A stretch of 64,000 bases of DNA from Buchnera aphidicola (Takecallis arundicolens) (GCF_964058945.1 NZ_OZ060369.1:310001-374000), one strand, 5' to 3'; counted from the first letter of the stretch, positions 40,027 through 50,252 are shown. A program made the numbers and translations. Notes: generated by a model not told the origin, from the sequence alone.

Positions 40027-41775
40027 ATGGGATATTTTGTGCAATTATTTAAACAAATACGATGGTATTTTTTGAAACAATGGAAACAATATGTAGGATC
40101 AATATTTTTATTGATAATTATAGCAATGTTACAGCTTATACCACCTAAAATTATTGGTATATTAATAGATCAAATTACAATAAATAAATCATATGAAAAT
40201 AAATTACTTTACTGGACTGGATTAATACTTTTCATATCTATATTAATATACATATTAAGATATATGTGGAGAATACTACTATTTGGAACAGCATATAATT
40301 TAGCTATTATTATACGTATAAAATTATATAATTATTTAAGTAAAAAAAATGCAAAATTTTATCTAAAATACCGTACTGGAGATTTAATGGCACGTGCCAC
40401 AAATGATGTTGATAAAGTTGTTTTTGCAGCTGGTGAAGGCGTTTTAACATTAATCGATTCTATCATCACTGGTCTATCTGTGTTAATAATTATGACTATA
40501 TATATTAATTGGAAATTAACAATTATATCATTAATACCTATGCCAATTATGACAATTATTATTACAAAATATGGAAAAAAATTATATCATGCTTTTAAAA
40601 AATCACAAAAAACATTCTCAGATTTAAATAATCAAACACAAGAAAGTTTAACAAATATTTATATGATTAAAAATTTTGGATTAGAAAAATATGAAATGAA
40701 AAAATTTAAAAAAATTACTGATAATATCAATATAAAAAATATTATAGTATCAAAAATTGATGCAAAGTTTGACCCAATAATTTATTATTCTATTACATGT
40801 TCCAATATACTAACAATGTATACAGGAGGTTACTTAATCTGGAATCACAGTATTACCATTGGACAACTAACAAGTTTTATGATGTATTTAAGTTTAATGA
40901 CTTGGCCTATGCTAGCACTTGCTTGGATGTTTAATATTATTGAAAGAGGTCATGCTGCTTGGAATCGTATTCAAAATATTATAAATAAAGAATATATGAT
41001 TCAAAGTAATAAAAAAAATATTTTAGAAAATTCAAAAAACATAACAATTGAAATATCCCAATTTAAATATCCAAACACTATACAATATGCATTACATAAT
41101 ATCTCTATGAACATTAAATTTAATCAAATAATAGGTATTTGCGGACCCACTGGAAGTGGAAAAAGTACACTATTATCTTTAATACAAAGGCATTTTGAAA
41201 ATTTTATAGGAAATATTTTTTATAATAATATACCTATAAAAAATTATAATATACTACACTGGAGAAATAAATTAACTTGTGTTCACCAAAAAACATTTTT
41301 ATTTTCTGATACTATTAGAAATAATATTGCTTTTAGTAACATGCAAGCTCAGCAAATCGATATAGAAAATGTTGCAAAATTATCAAATATTCATCAAGAT
41401 ATTATAAATTTTACAAATGGATATGAAACAAAAATTGGAGAACAAGGAATTATTTTGTCGGGTGGCCAAAAACAAAGATTGGCAATTTCAAGAGCATTAT
41501 TATTAAATACAGAAATTTTAATATTAGACAATGCTTTATCTGCAATAGATCGATTAACACAATATAAGATTTTAAAAAATATCATATCTTGGAAAAATGA
41601 TAATCATACAATTGTTATTATAACAAATGAATTGCATATACTAAAAAAAACAAATAATATATTTATTATGGAAAATGGAAGTATAACAAATCAAGGTACT
41701 CATAATCAATTAATAAAATACCATAACTGGTATAGTACTATATTTCAAAAATATAAAATAAACAAAACAATATAA
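40027..41775 (+). CDS. mdlA: ABC transporter half-protein MdlA, degenerate ATPase site
   Basis: Membrane-ATPase fusion half-transporter thought to pair with MdlB; substrate unknown, lipid or peptide export has been suggested. The product has 582 residues (E. coli 590): six N-terminal membrane segments, then the nucleotide-binding domain. Walker A GPTGSGKST is near 378 and the signature LSGGQKQR is intact. The Walker B acidic residue is Asn (ILILDNALSAID), and the switch histidine of the H-loop is missing (ITNELHIL in place of a HRL-type motif). MdlA would therefore contribute a degenerate site and supply LSGGQ to MdlB's consensus site. Confidence 0.94.
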   Translation: MGYFVQLFKQIRWYFLKQWKQYVGSIFLLIIIAMLQLIPPKIIGILIDQITINKSYENKLLYWTGLILFISILIYILRYMWRILLFGTAYNLAIIIRIKLYNYLSKKNAKFYLKYRTGDLMARATNDVDKVVFAAGEGVLTLIDSIITGLSVLIIMTIYINWKLTIISLIPMPIMTIIITKYGKKLYHAFKKSQKTFSDLNNQTQESLTNIYMIKNFGLEKYEMKKFKKITDNINIKNIIVSKIDAKFDPIIYYSITCSNILTMYTGGYLIWNHSITIGQLTSFMMYLSLMTWPMLALAWMFNIIERGHAAWNRIQNIINKEYMIQSNKKNILENSKNITIEISQFKYPNTIQYALHNISMNIKFNQIIGICGPTGSGKSTLLSLIQRHFENFIGNIFYNNIPIKNYNILHWRNKLTCVHQKTFLFSDTIRNNIAFSNMQAQQIDIENVAKLSNIHQDIINFTNGYETKIGEQGIILSGGQKQRLAISRALLLNTEILILDNALSAIDRLTQYKILKNIISWKNDNHTIVIITNELHILKKTNNIFIMENGSITNQGTHNQLIKYHNWYSTIFQKYKINKTI

Positions 41776-41804
41776 TTATAAAAAATATCAATAAAAGGAT
41801 ATAT

Positions 41805-43532
41805 ATGGCTAATTTAATGCACGGTTGGCCAACATTAAAACGTCTACTAAAATATAGTATAAAATTTAAAAAAAAAATTAGTATAGCATGTTTATTATTA
41901 ATATTCGCATCTTTTACTGAAATATTAGGACCAATTTTAGTAAGCTATTTTATTAATAATATACTTACTACACGTATATTAAATAAAAATATAATTATCA
42001 TAATTTTTTTTTCTTATTTGATCACACAAACTATATCAATCATATTAAATTACTTACAAGTATTACTTTTTAATAAAATTGCTATTAAAATAATACAAAA
42101 ATTAAGATTAAAAGTAATATCTTCCGTATTATCTCAACCCTTACAATTTTTTAATGAACAACCAATCGGAAAAATTGTTTCTACTATTACGAATGATACA
42201 GAAATAATTAAAGCACTATATGATACAGTATTAACAACTATATTTAAAAATAGTATCTTAATATGCATTGTACTATGCACAATGTTTTTTTTACAGTGGA
42301 AAATGGCAATTACTGCTATTACATTATTTCCATTAATACTGATCATAATATTAATTTATCAAATTTACAGTACACCAATATTACGAATGATGCGAATATA
42401 TTTAGCACAAATAAATCATGAATTTAATGAAATAATTAATGGTATGTATATAATTCAACAATTTTCTCAAGAAAAACATTTCAAAAAAATAATTGAATAT
42501 ACTAGTAAAAAACATTACCAAACTAGAATGCAAGCACTAAAATTAGATAGTATATTATTAAGACCACTAATTAGCTTATTGTTTTCAATCGTACTATGTA
42601 CATTAATAATATTATTTGTAATATCTCCAAGAAATATATTATCAATTGGAACATTATACGCCTTTATTACCTATTTGAACCGCTTAAATGAACCGTTAAT
42701 CACTATTGCTACACAACAAACTATATTACAACAAGCAGTAGTTGCGGGAGAACGAATATTTAATATGATTGATAGAAATAAACAAATTTATGGTAGTGAT
42801 ATTATTCCACTAAAAACAGGAGAAATTATAATATCCAATGTAAGTTTTCAATATCAAAAAAAAACACCGATTATACTCCATAATATTAATTTACATATCA
42901 AACCAAAAACATTCACTTCTATTGTTGGAAAAACGGGGAGTGGAAAAAGTACATTAATAAATTTGTTAATGGGGTATTATCCCGTAACAAAAGGTATAAT
43001 TCATATTGATAAACGACCATTGTCGACATTAAATTATAAAGTATTACGTAATGGAATATATATGGTACAACAAGAACCAACAATTTTTACAGGAACTATT
43101 AAAGTAAATATTACTTTAGGAAAAAAAGTTTGTGAAAAAAAAATATGGCATATTTTAAAAATAGTTAAATTATATTATTTTGTGCAATCTTTACCTGAAA
43201 AATTAAACTTTATATTAAAAGAAAAAGGTAATAATTTATCAGCAGGTCAATTACAATTATTATGCATAGCACGCGTTTTATTATTAAAACCTAAAATTTT
43301 AATATTAGATGAAGCCACAGCAAATATAGATTCTAAAATAGAGAAGGAAATTCAAAAAACATTAATTTCTATTAAAAAAAAATCAACATTAATTATTATT
43401 GCACATAGGCTATCAACAATTATTAAATCAGATAATATTATTGTTTTAAACAACGGAAAAATTATCGAAACTGGAAACCATAATACACTTCTTAAAAAAA
43501 AGGGTATATACTATAAAATATATAATATGTAG
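41805..43532 (+). CDS. mdlB: ABC transporter half-protein MdlB
   Basis: Partner of MdlA. 575 residues (E. coli 593), with an N-terminal six-helix domain and C-terminal ATPase. Walker A is GKTGSGKST, the signature is LSAGQLQLL (altered), Walker B ILILDEATANID has the catalytic glutamate, and the H-loop IIAHRLSTI is intact. The pair thus forms one consensus and one degenerate ATP site. AAAGG precedes the ATG, 29 bp after mdlA. The stop is TAG. Confidence 0.95.
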   Translation: MANLMHGWPTLKRLLKYSIKFKKKISIACLLLIFASFTEILGPILVSYFINNILTTRILNKNIIIIIFFSYLITQTISIILNYLQVLLFNKIAIKIIQKLRLKVISSVLSQPLQFFNEQPIGKIVSTITNDTEIIKALYDTVLTTIFKNSILICIVLCTMFFLQWKMAITAITLFPLILIIILIYQIYSTPILRMMRIYLAQINHEFNEIINGMYIIQQFSQEKHFKKIIEYTSKKHYQTRMQALKLDSILLRPLISLLFSIVLCTLIILFVISPRNILSIGTLYAFITYLNRLNEPLITIATQQTILQQAVVAGERIFNMIDRNKQIYGSDIIPLKTGEIIISNVSFQYQKKTPIILHNINLHIKPKTFTSIVGKTGSGKSTLINLLMGYYPVTKGIIHIDKRPLSTLNYKVLRNGIYMVQQEPTIFTGTIKVNITLGKKVCEKKIWHILKIVKLYYFVQSLPEKLNFILKEKGNNLSAGQLQLLCIARVLLLKPKILILDEATANIDSKIEKEIQKTLISIKKKSTLIIIAHRLSTIIKSDNIIVLNNGKIIETGNHNTLLKKKGIYYKIYNM

Positions 43533-43548
43533 TAAAATATATTATAAA

Positions 43549-43644
43549 TTTGTTAGCTCAATAATACCTATTTTCATTTAATTTAGCTGCTTCTTTCCAG
43601 ACCTGACTAGTTTTTTAAATTACGATAGTATTAGAGCTAACAAA
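43549..43644 (-). ncRNA. ffs: Signal recognition particle 4.5S RNA
   Basis: Minus-strand RNA closed by TTTGTTAGCTC at its 5' end and GAGCTAACAAA at its 3' end. The apical domain contains the near-invariant GTCAGGTCTGGAAAGAAGCA, covering the Ffh-binding internal loop and tetraloop. About 96 nt, shorter than the 114-nt E. coli 4.5S RNA but with the universal SRP core. It is antisense to its neighbours, between mdlB and dnaX, a location consistent with the E. coli map. Confidence 0.93.
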
Positions 43645-43789
43645 TTTACTTAAACTAAAATTTTATTTAGTATAATATTCTTATAATACATAAAAAATAT
43701 AAAAAATACAAATATTAATTTCTATATATGTATATATATATTATACTACATATTTCTTAAAATGTATTTAATAAAAAATATATAAACTA

Positions 43790-44893
43790 ATGAACTACAA
43801 AATTTTAGCAAGAAAATGGAGACCAAAAAATTTTTCTGAGGTTATTGGTCAAGACTATATTATAAAAACAATAAAAAATAGTTTTATATTGAATAAAATT
43901 CATCAATCTTGGATTTTTTGTGGCACAAGAGGAATTGGTAAAACAACAATTGCTAGGTTACTAGCACAAGTTTTAAATTGTTCCGATAGAAAAGAAGAAC
44001 GCGCATGTCATATTTGTTCAAATTGTCAAGATATTACAAATAATTGTTTTCCGGATATATCAGAAATAGATGCCGCTTCAAAAACTAAAGTAGAAGAAAT
44101 TAAAGAAATATTAGAAACAGCGCAATACATGCCAATTAAGGGTAAATTTAAAATTTACATAATCGATGAAATACATATGTTATCTAAATATAGTTTTAAC
44201 GCATTATTAAAAATTTTAGAAGAACCACCTAAACATGTAAAATTTATTTTACTTACTACAGAAATTAATAAATTACCAGATACAATTATATCACGATGTA
44301 TTTTTTTTCATTTAAAGTTAATAAATTATCTAGATATTAAACAACACCTAAAAAAAATTTTGAAATTAGAAAAAATTGATTTTGAATCATCTGCTTTAAA
44401 AATTATTTCCGAATACTCAAACGGAAGTATAAGAGACGCATTAAATTTAACCGAACAAATAATATTATTTAGTAATCAAAATATTACAAAAAAACTTACC
44501 TTAAATATGTTAGGTATGTTAGATAAACACTATGCATTAAAAATTATTATTTCAGTTTTTAAAAAAAATGCTGTAAAAATTATAAATTTATTAAATTATC
44601 TTTACGATGAAAATATCAATTTAGAACAAGTATTAATTAAAATATTAAAAATATTTTATGATATTGCAATATTAAAAAAAATACCACAAAATAATGATAA
44701 AAATATATTTTCAAAATATAAAAATCAAATATTCAAAATATCTACACAAATTACTTATGAGGAATTACAAAATTATTACAAAATTATATTACATGGAAAA
44801 AAAATATTATATCTATTTCCTAGCATCAAAATGGGAATAGAAATAACACTATTAAACTTATTACATTCTGTAAAAAATAAATTGATTTTTTAA
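43790..44893 (+). CDS. dnaX: DNA polymerase III clamp loader subunit DnaX, core domains only
   Basis: AAA+ motor of the clamp loader. E. coli makes tau (643) and, by frameshifting, gamma (431). This protein has 367 residues, ending about where domain III ends, so the tau-specific domains that bind DnaB helicase and the polymerase alpha subunit are missing. Intact are Walker A GTRGIGKTT near residue 45, the four-cysteine zinc module (CSDRKEERACHICSNC), Walker B IYIIDEIHML, and sensor/arginine finger ISRCIFF. No A-AAA-AAG slip site is evident near the end. Confidence 0.94.
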   Translation: MNYKILARKWRPKNFSEVIGQDYIIKTIKNSFILNKIHQSWIFCGTRGIGKTTIARLLAQVLNCSDRKEERACHICSNCQDITNNCFPDISEIDAASKTKVEEIKEILETAQYMPIKGKFKIYIIDEIHMLSKYSFNALLKILEEPPKHVKFILLTTEINKLPDTIISRCIFFHLKLINYLDIKQHLKKILKLEKIDFESSALKIISEYSNGSIRDALNLTEQIILFSNQNITKKLTLNMLGMLDKHYALKIIISVFKKNAVKIINLLNYLYDENINLEQVLIKILKIFYDIAILKKIPQNNDKNIFSKYKNQIFKISTQITYEELQNYYKIILHGKKILYLFPSIKMGIEITLLNLLHSVKNKLIF

Positions 44894-44976
44894 AATATTA
44901 AAATATAGTAAAATATTTATGTTATAAAAAAATATTATATTATTAATTAATATAAAAATTACAAGGATCAATTATT

Positions 44977-45309
44977 ATGTTTAATAACAACAATGTTAGT
45001 GAATTCATGAAAAAAGCACAACAAATACAAGAAAAAATGCAAGAAATACAAAAATCCATTAATATTATAAAAGTTCAAGGTGAATCTGGAGCAGGATTAG
45101 TTAAAGTAATGATGAATGGTCAACATCATTGTATTAAAATTGAAATTGATGATAGTTTATTAAAATTATCTGAAAAAAATATACTTGAAGATTTAATAAC
45201 AGCAGCATTTAACGATGCTAACCGAAAAATTAATGAAGAAAAAAAAAATAAAATGTCTAATATGAATCCTGGTATGCCTTTACCAAAAGATATCAATTTC
45301 ATGATATAA
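44977..45309 (+). CDS. ybaB: Nucleoid-associated protein YbaB/EbfC
   Basis: Small dimeric DNA-binding protein of 110 residues (E. coli 109). The N-terminal helix FMKKAQQIQEKMQEIQKSI, the central GESGAGLVKVMMNGQ and the C-terminal MSNMNPGMPLP are conserved. An AAGGATC ribosome binding site is present. The gene lies between dnaX and htpG, the same context as in E. coli where it is co-transcribed with dnaX and recR; recR is missing here. Confidence 0.95.
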   Translation: MFNNNNVSEFMKKAQQIQEKMQEIQKSINIIKVQGESGAGLVKVMMNGQHHCIKIEIDDSLLKLSEKNILEDLITAAFNDANRKINEEKKNKMSNMNPGMPLPKDINFMI

Positions 45310-45373
45310 AAAAAATAAATTATAGAATAATATAATAAATAATAACAAAAAATTTTTTAGGAAAATAAATATA

Positions 45374-47251
45374 ATGATAAATACAAAAGAAAAACACCAA
45401 TTTCAATCCGAAACAAAACAATTATTACATTTAATGATCAATTCACTGTATTCAAGTAAAGAAATATTTATAAGAGAATTAATATCTAACGGATCAGATG
45501 CAATTGATAAAATGAGATTCACAATTTTATCAAAAAATATAGATAATAAATTATCATGCAATATGTATATTAGAATTACATTAGATAGAAAAGAAAAAAA
45601 AATTATCATATCAGATAATGGTATTGGTATGACAAAAAATGAAGTTATTAAAAACTTAGGTATGATTGCAAATTCTGGGACAAAAAAATTTATAAATACT
45701 ATAAAAAATCAAAACAATCAACACAATCAATTAATTGGTAATTTTGGTGTTGGCTTTTATTCTTCTTTTATGGTTGCTGAAAAAGTTGTTGTAAAAACCA
45801 AACATATGGATGCAAATCAAGATGATTATGGTATTATATGGGAATCGGACGGTAAAGGTGAATATATTATTGATAAAATTCAAAAAAAAGAACATGGAAC
45901 AGATATTGAATTATATTTAAAAAGTACAGAGATACAATTTTTAGAAAATTGGAAAATACAAAATATTATTGAAAAATATTCAAATCATATCTCAATTCCA
46001 ATTCAATTACAAGAATATGATAAAAAAAATAATACTGTACTATGGAAACAAATAAATCAAGGCCAAGCATTATGGACACGAAATAAATTACAAATTACTA
46101 AAGATGAATATAAAAAATTTTACTACAGTATTACTAAAGATACTGAAAAACCACTTATTTGGACTCATAATACAGTTGAAGGAACTTACGAATATACATG
46201 CTTATTATACATTCCAAGTAAATCAATATGGAATATACTAGATCAAGAAAAACAAAAAAATGGATTAAAATTATATGTAAAAAAAATTTTTATTATGGAT
46301 GATGCGAATCAATTCTTACCTAATTATTTACGATTTATAAAAGGTATTTTAGATACAAATAATCTACCATTAAATATCTCTAGGGAAATTTTGCAAGAAA
46401 ATAAAAGTACAAATATTTTAAGAATATCATTAACAAAAAGAATATTAAAACTAATAAAAAAATTATCTTTAGAAAATCCAAATAAATATAAAATATTTTT
46501 TAAAGAATTTGGACCAATTTTAAAAGAAGGAATTGCAGAAGATACAACAAATCAAGAAATAATTGCTAGCTTATTAAGATTTACGTCTATGAAATATAAT
46601 TCTAAAGAACAAACATTATCGTTAACAGAATACATTACTAACATGCATGCTGAACAAAATAAAATATACTTTCTCATTGCAGAAAATTATGATGCAGCTA
46701 ATACTAGCCCACATTTAGAAATATTTCGTAAAAATAAAATTGATGTTTTATTATTATCAGAACGTATTGATGATTGGATGATGCATTATTTAACTATATT
46801 TCAAAATAAAAAATTTCAATCTATTAGTAAATTTGATCCAGATTCTGAAAAATTATTTGGTAAAATTGATAATAACATTAATATTACTCCTGAAATACAA
46901 GATTTTTTAAATAAAATTCAAAATACACTACAAAAACATATCGCTTCCGTAAAATTAAGCCAAAGACTAGTAGATAGCCCAGCTGTATTAATTACAGATA
47001 AAAATGCTATTAGTCCACAAATGTCAAAACTATTTAAAGCTGCTGGACAAAATATACCATCAATAAAATATATTTTTGAAATTAATCCAAACCATTCTTT
47101 AATAAAAAAAATAATTAAAATAAAAAATACAGAAAAAATTAATATCTGGATTCAAACGTTATTTGATCAAGCATTATTATCTACACATGGTACATTAAAA
47201 AATCCAAATAACTTTATAAAAAATATTAATCAATTATTGACTGAAAAATAA
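45374..47251 (+). CDS. htpG: Hsp90-family chaperone HtpG
   Basis: Bacterial Hsp90; 625 residues (E. coli 624). The N-terminal GHKL ATPase motifs are visible: RELISNGSDAIDKMR near residue 30, SDNGIGMTKNEV, and GNFGVGFYSSFMVA near 115. The middle-domain catalytic loop NISREILQE lies near 338. The C-terminal dimerisation domain is complete. Chaperones are commonly retained and highly expressed in such symbionts. Confidence 0.97.
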   Translation: MINTKEKHQFQSETKQLLHLMINSLYSSKEIFIRELISNGSDAIDKMRFTILSKNIDNKLSCNMYIRITLDRKEKKIIISDNGIGMTKNEVIKNLGMIANSGTKKFINTIKNQNNQHNQLIGNFGVGFYSSFMVAEKVVVKTKHMDANQDDYGIIWESDGKGEYIIDKIQKKEHGTDIELYLKSTEIQFLENWKIQNIIEKYSNHISIPIQLQEYDKKNNTVLWKQINQGQALWTRNKLQITKDEYKKFYYSITKDTEKPLIWTHNTVEGTYEYTCLLYIPSKSIWNILDQEKQKNGLKLYVKKIFIMDDANQFLPNYLRFIKGILDTNNLPLNISREILQENKSTNILRISLTKRILKLIKKLSLENPNKYKIFFKEFGPILKEGIAEDTTNQEIIASLLRFTSMKYNSKEQTLSLTEYITNMHAEQNKIYFLIAENYDAANTSPHLEIFRKNKIDVLLLSERIDDWMMHYLTIFQNKKFQSISKFDPDSEKLFGKIDNNINITPEIQDFLNKIQNTLQKHIASVKLSQRLVDSPAVLITDKNAISPQMSKLFKAAGQNIPSIKYIFEINPNHSLIKKIIKIKNTEKINIWIQTLFDQALLSTHGTLKNPNNFIKNINQLLTEK

Positions 47252-47260
47252 AACTTATAT

Positions 47261-47905
47261 ATGAAAATTATAATTTTTGGACCGCCGGGATCAGGAAAAG
47301 GAACACAGTCTAATTTAATAATGAAAAAATATAATATTCCAATAATATCTACAGGCGATATCTTGCGTAATATTATGCTTAAAAAAAATCCATTAAGTAC
47401 AGTTATTAAAAAAAATATAAAAAATGGAATGTTAATTGAAGATAATATAATAATTAATTTAATCATTACAGAAATAAAAAAAACATATATGTATGGTTTT
47501 ATATTAGATGGTTTTCCAAGAAATATAACACAGTTACAAATCATGAATGAAAAAAATATTAAAATTGATTATATTATTGAGTTAATACTTAATAAAAAAA
47601 TAATTTATGAACGTATTTTAGGAAGACGTATTCATGTTAAATCAGGAAGAATATATCATATTAAATATAACCCACCAAAAATTCCAGAACAAGATGATAT
47701 TACTAATGAAAAATTAATTACTCGAATTGATGATAATATTAAAACTATTAAAAAAAGATTAATAGAATATCAAAATATGCATAATATTATGATAAATTAC
47801 TATAAAAATCAAAAATATAATAACATGACAAAATATGCACAAATAAATACTGAACGATCAATAGAAAGTGTATTTTCTGAGATTAAAAAATTTATAAAAT
47901 CATAA
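47261..47905 (+). CDS. adk: Adenylate kinase
   Basis: Interconverts ATP + AMP and 2 ADP. 214 residues, as in E. coli. P-loop GPPGSGKGTQ at residues 7-16, AMP-site STGDILRN and LDGFPRN, and the lid domain GRRIHVKSGRIYHIKYNPP without zinc cysteines, as in enterics. Only 9 bp separate it from the htpG stop, so the two are likely co-transcribed. Confidence 0.97.
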   Translation: MKIIIFGPPGSGKGTQSNLIMKKYNIPIISTGDILRNIMLKKNPLSTVIKKNIKNGMLIEDNIIINLIITEIKKTYMYGFILDGFPRNITQLQIMNEKNIKIDYIIELILNKKIIYERILGRRIHVKSGRIYHIKYNPPKIPEQDDITNEKLITRIDDNIKTIKKRLIEYQNMHNIMINYYKNQKYNNMTKYAQINTERSIESVFSEIKKFIKS

Positions 47906-47946
47906 AAAATATATTTTTACAAATCAATTAATAATTATCAATAAAA

Positions 47947-48020
47947 TACGCTCTATAGGATTCGAACCTATGACCTACGGCTTAGAAGGCCGTTGCTCTA
48001 TCCAACTGAGCTAAGAGCGC
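47947..48020 (-). tRNA. tRNA-Arg (UCU)
   Basis: Minus-strand cloverleaf GCGCTCTTAGCTCAG..., anticodon stem ACGGC/GCCGT around loop CTTCTAA, giving UCU for AGA/AGG. AGA should be the dominant arginine codon in so A/T-rich a genome. The last acceptor pair is a G1-U72 wobble where E. coli argU has G-C. Discriminator A; CCA not encoded. Confidence 0.95.
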
Positions 48021-48119
48021 AATATAAAATAATACAATTTATAAAATTTTTTATTAAATAAAATTATACTACATTAGTACATTAAAATCTATATTTAAAT
48101 ACAAAAATCAGGATAAAAT

Positions 48120-49010
48120 ATGATAAACAAAATTATGAATGGATCTATTCTTGCTAATGAAATAATTCAAAAAATAAAAAACCAAGTAAAATATGAAACG
48201 CGTTTTAGAAAAAGACCACCAGGATTAGCAGTTATTTGGATAGATAATAATGAATCATCTAAATTATATGTTCAAAAAAAAAGAATTGCTTGCAATAAAG
48301 TAGGTTTTTTTTCAGAAGAATGGAAATTAAAAAAAACAATTACAGAAATGGAAATAATTAATTTAATTGAAAAATTAAATTTAAATAATAATATTGACGG
48401 TATATTAGTACAATTACCATTACCAAAAAATATTAACACCAATAATATTATTGAAGCAATTTATCCTAAAAAAGATATTGATGGATTTCATCCTTATAAC
48501 ATTGGATGTTTATGTCAAAAAAAACCAAAACTGCGACCATGTACTTCTAGAGGTATTATTAAAATTTTAAATAAATATAACATTAATATGTATGGTATGA
48601 ATGCAACAATAATAGGAGCTTCAAATATTGTTGGACGTCCTATGGGATTAGAACTACTATTATCAGGATGTACAACAACCATCACACATAGATTTACATC
48701 AAATCTAAATGAACATATTTCTAAATCAGATTTAATTATTGTAGCAGTTGGAAAACCAAATTTTATAGATGAAAAACATATTAAACCTGGAGCAGTAATT
48801 ATTGATGTAGGTATTAATAAAATACCGTCTCAAAATATCATTGTAGGTGATGTAAATTTTGAAAAAGTATTACCAAAAGTTTCTTATATTACTCCAGTAC
48901 CAGGAGGTGTTGGACCAATGACTGTTGCGACATTATTAAAAAACACATTAGAAGCTTATCAAGAAAAATATGAATATAGATACTTTAATGTAATATATAA
49001 AATATTATAA
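48120..49010 (+). CDS. folD: Bifunctional methylenetetrahydrofolate dehydrogenase/cyclohydrolase FolD
   Basis: Makes 10-formyl-THF from 5,10-methylene-THF, supplying purine synthesis and the formyl donor for Fmt. 296 residues (E. coli 288), with a slightly extended C-terminus. The catalytic lysine lies in SSKLYVQKKRIACNKVG, then VQLPLPKNIN, KDIDGFHPYNIG, the NADP-binding GASNIVGRPMG and the C-terminal PVPGGVGPMTVATL. AGGAT precedes the ATG. The last 6 bp overlap the convergent cysS. Confidence 0.97.
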   Translation: MINKIMNGSILANEIIQKIKNQVKYETRFRKRPPGLAVIWIDNNESSKLYVQKKRIACNKVGFFSEEWKLKKTITEMEIINLIEKLNLNNNIDGILVQLPLPKNINTNNIIEAIYPKKDIDGFHPYNIGCLCQKKPKLRPCTSRGIIKILNKYNINMYGMNATIIGASNIVGRPMGLELLLSGCTTTITHRFTSNLNEHISKSDLIIVAVGKPNFIDEKHIKPGAVIIDVGINKIPSQNIIVGDVNFEKVLPKVSYITPVPGGVGPMTVATLLKNTLEAYQEKYEYRYFNVIYKIL

Positions 49011-50252
49011 TTTATCATTTTTTTTTAAAAAAACAGATGGATTTTGGTTTAATAACCCAATTGTATTTGACAAATGTTTTAATTGATATAATAATTGCAT
49101 CGTTACACACATATTATTTTGTGTAATAGATATGTTTACTGCTTTTAATAAAGAAAATAATATAGATATTGCGCAAGGGGTATTAAAATCATCATGAATA
49201 GCATTGTAAAACTTTATACAGAAATCCTGATATTTTAAAGAAAATTCTGTTTTTAATACAGAATGATTATAATCTAATTTATCTAATGCAATGTACAATT
49301 TTCGTAAAGATATTTTTGATTGTATTAAATTATTGACATTATATAAAAGCGGTTTACGATAATGTGTTAATAAAAAAAAATATCGTATAACTTCAGCATC
49401 ATATACTTTAAGTAAAGTATGTAAAAAAACAGTATTTTTTAATGATTTAGACATTTTATTTTTTTTAATTAATAATGAACCTACATGTATCCAATATTTT
49501 CCATACGATGGAACATCATATAACACAGTAGACTGTGCTCTCTCATTTTCATGATGTGGAAATAATAAATCCACACCTCCCCCATGAATATCAAGATGTT
49601 TTCCAAAATATTTATCATTTATTGTAGAACATTCTATATGCCATCCAGGACGACCCAAACCCCATGGAGAATTCCAATTTGGTGTATCTTGAACATCTAA
49701 TTTTTTCCACAAAACAAAATCATGTGCAAAAAATTTATTTGAATAACATGTACTATTTTTCAATTGATCTAATTTTTGCCGAGATAGTATACCATAATTC
49801 TGATAACTTGAAATAGAAAAAAGAACATCACCATTTTTAGAAATATACGCATTTTTTTTTTCAAGTAGTTTTTGTATTATCAAAATAATATCTTGAATAT
49901 GTAATGTTATTCTAGGTTCAATATCAGGTTTTAATAAACCTAAATTTAAAAAATCTCGCTTCATAGATTGAATCATTCTATTTGTTAAATCAACCACACT
50001 TTCATGATTCAGATTAGCTGCTTGTATAATCTTATCGTCAATATCAGTAATATTTCGTATGTATTGTACTTTATATTTAGAGTATTTCAAATACCTAACA
50101 ATCATATCAAATACTGTAAATGTCCGAGCATGACCAATATGACAATAATCATATACAGTAATACCACATACATATATATTAACTGATTTTAAGAATATAG
50201 AAGAAAACACCTCTTTTTTTTTAGTTAGAGTATTAAAAATTTTTAACATCAT
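49005..50252 (-). CDS. cysS: Cysteinyl-tRNA synthetase, C-terminally truncated
   Basis: Charges tRNA-Cys. The catalytic half is intact: HIGH motif CHIGHARTF near residue 37, zinc ligands in YVCGITVYD, WHIECST and HHENE, and the loop KMSKSLKN near 266. The 415 residues stop at the equivalent of about residue 415 of E. coli (461), so the last 45-50 residues, part of the C-terminal anticodon-recognition domain, are gone. The stop lies inside the convergent folD by 6 bp, so no remnant follows. Two ATGs begin the gene; the second (50249) matches the E. coli start MLKIFNTL. Confidence 0.95.
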   Translation of the reverse strand: MMLKIFNTLTKKKEVFSSIFLKSVNIYVCGITVYDYCHIGHARTFTVFDMIVRYLKYSKYKVQYIRNITDIDDKIIQAANLNHESVVDLTNRMIQSMKRDFLNLGLLKPDIEPRITLHIQDIILIIQKLLEKKNAYISKNGDVLFSISSYQNYGILSRQKLDQLKNSTCYSNKFFAHDFVLWKKLDVQDTPNWNSPWGLGRPGWHIECSTINDKYFGKHLDIHGGGVDLLFPHHENERAQSTVLYDVPSYGKYWIHVGSLLIKKNKMSKSLKNTVFLHTLLKVYDAEVIRYFFLLTHYRKPLLYNVNNLIQSKISLRKLYIALDKLDYNHSVLKTEFSLKYQDFCIKFYNAIHDDFNTPCAISILFSLLKAVNISITQNNMCVTMQLLYQLKHLSNTIGLLNQNPSVFLKKNDKL

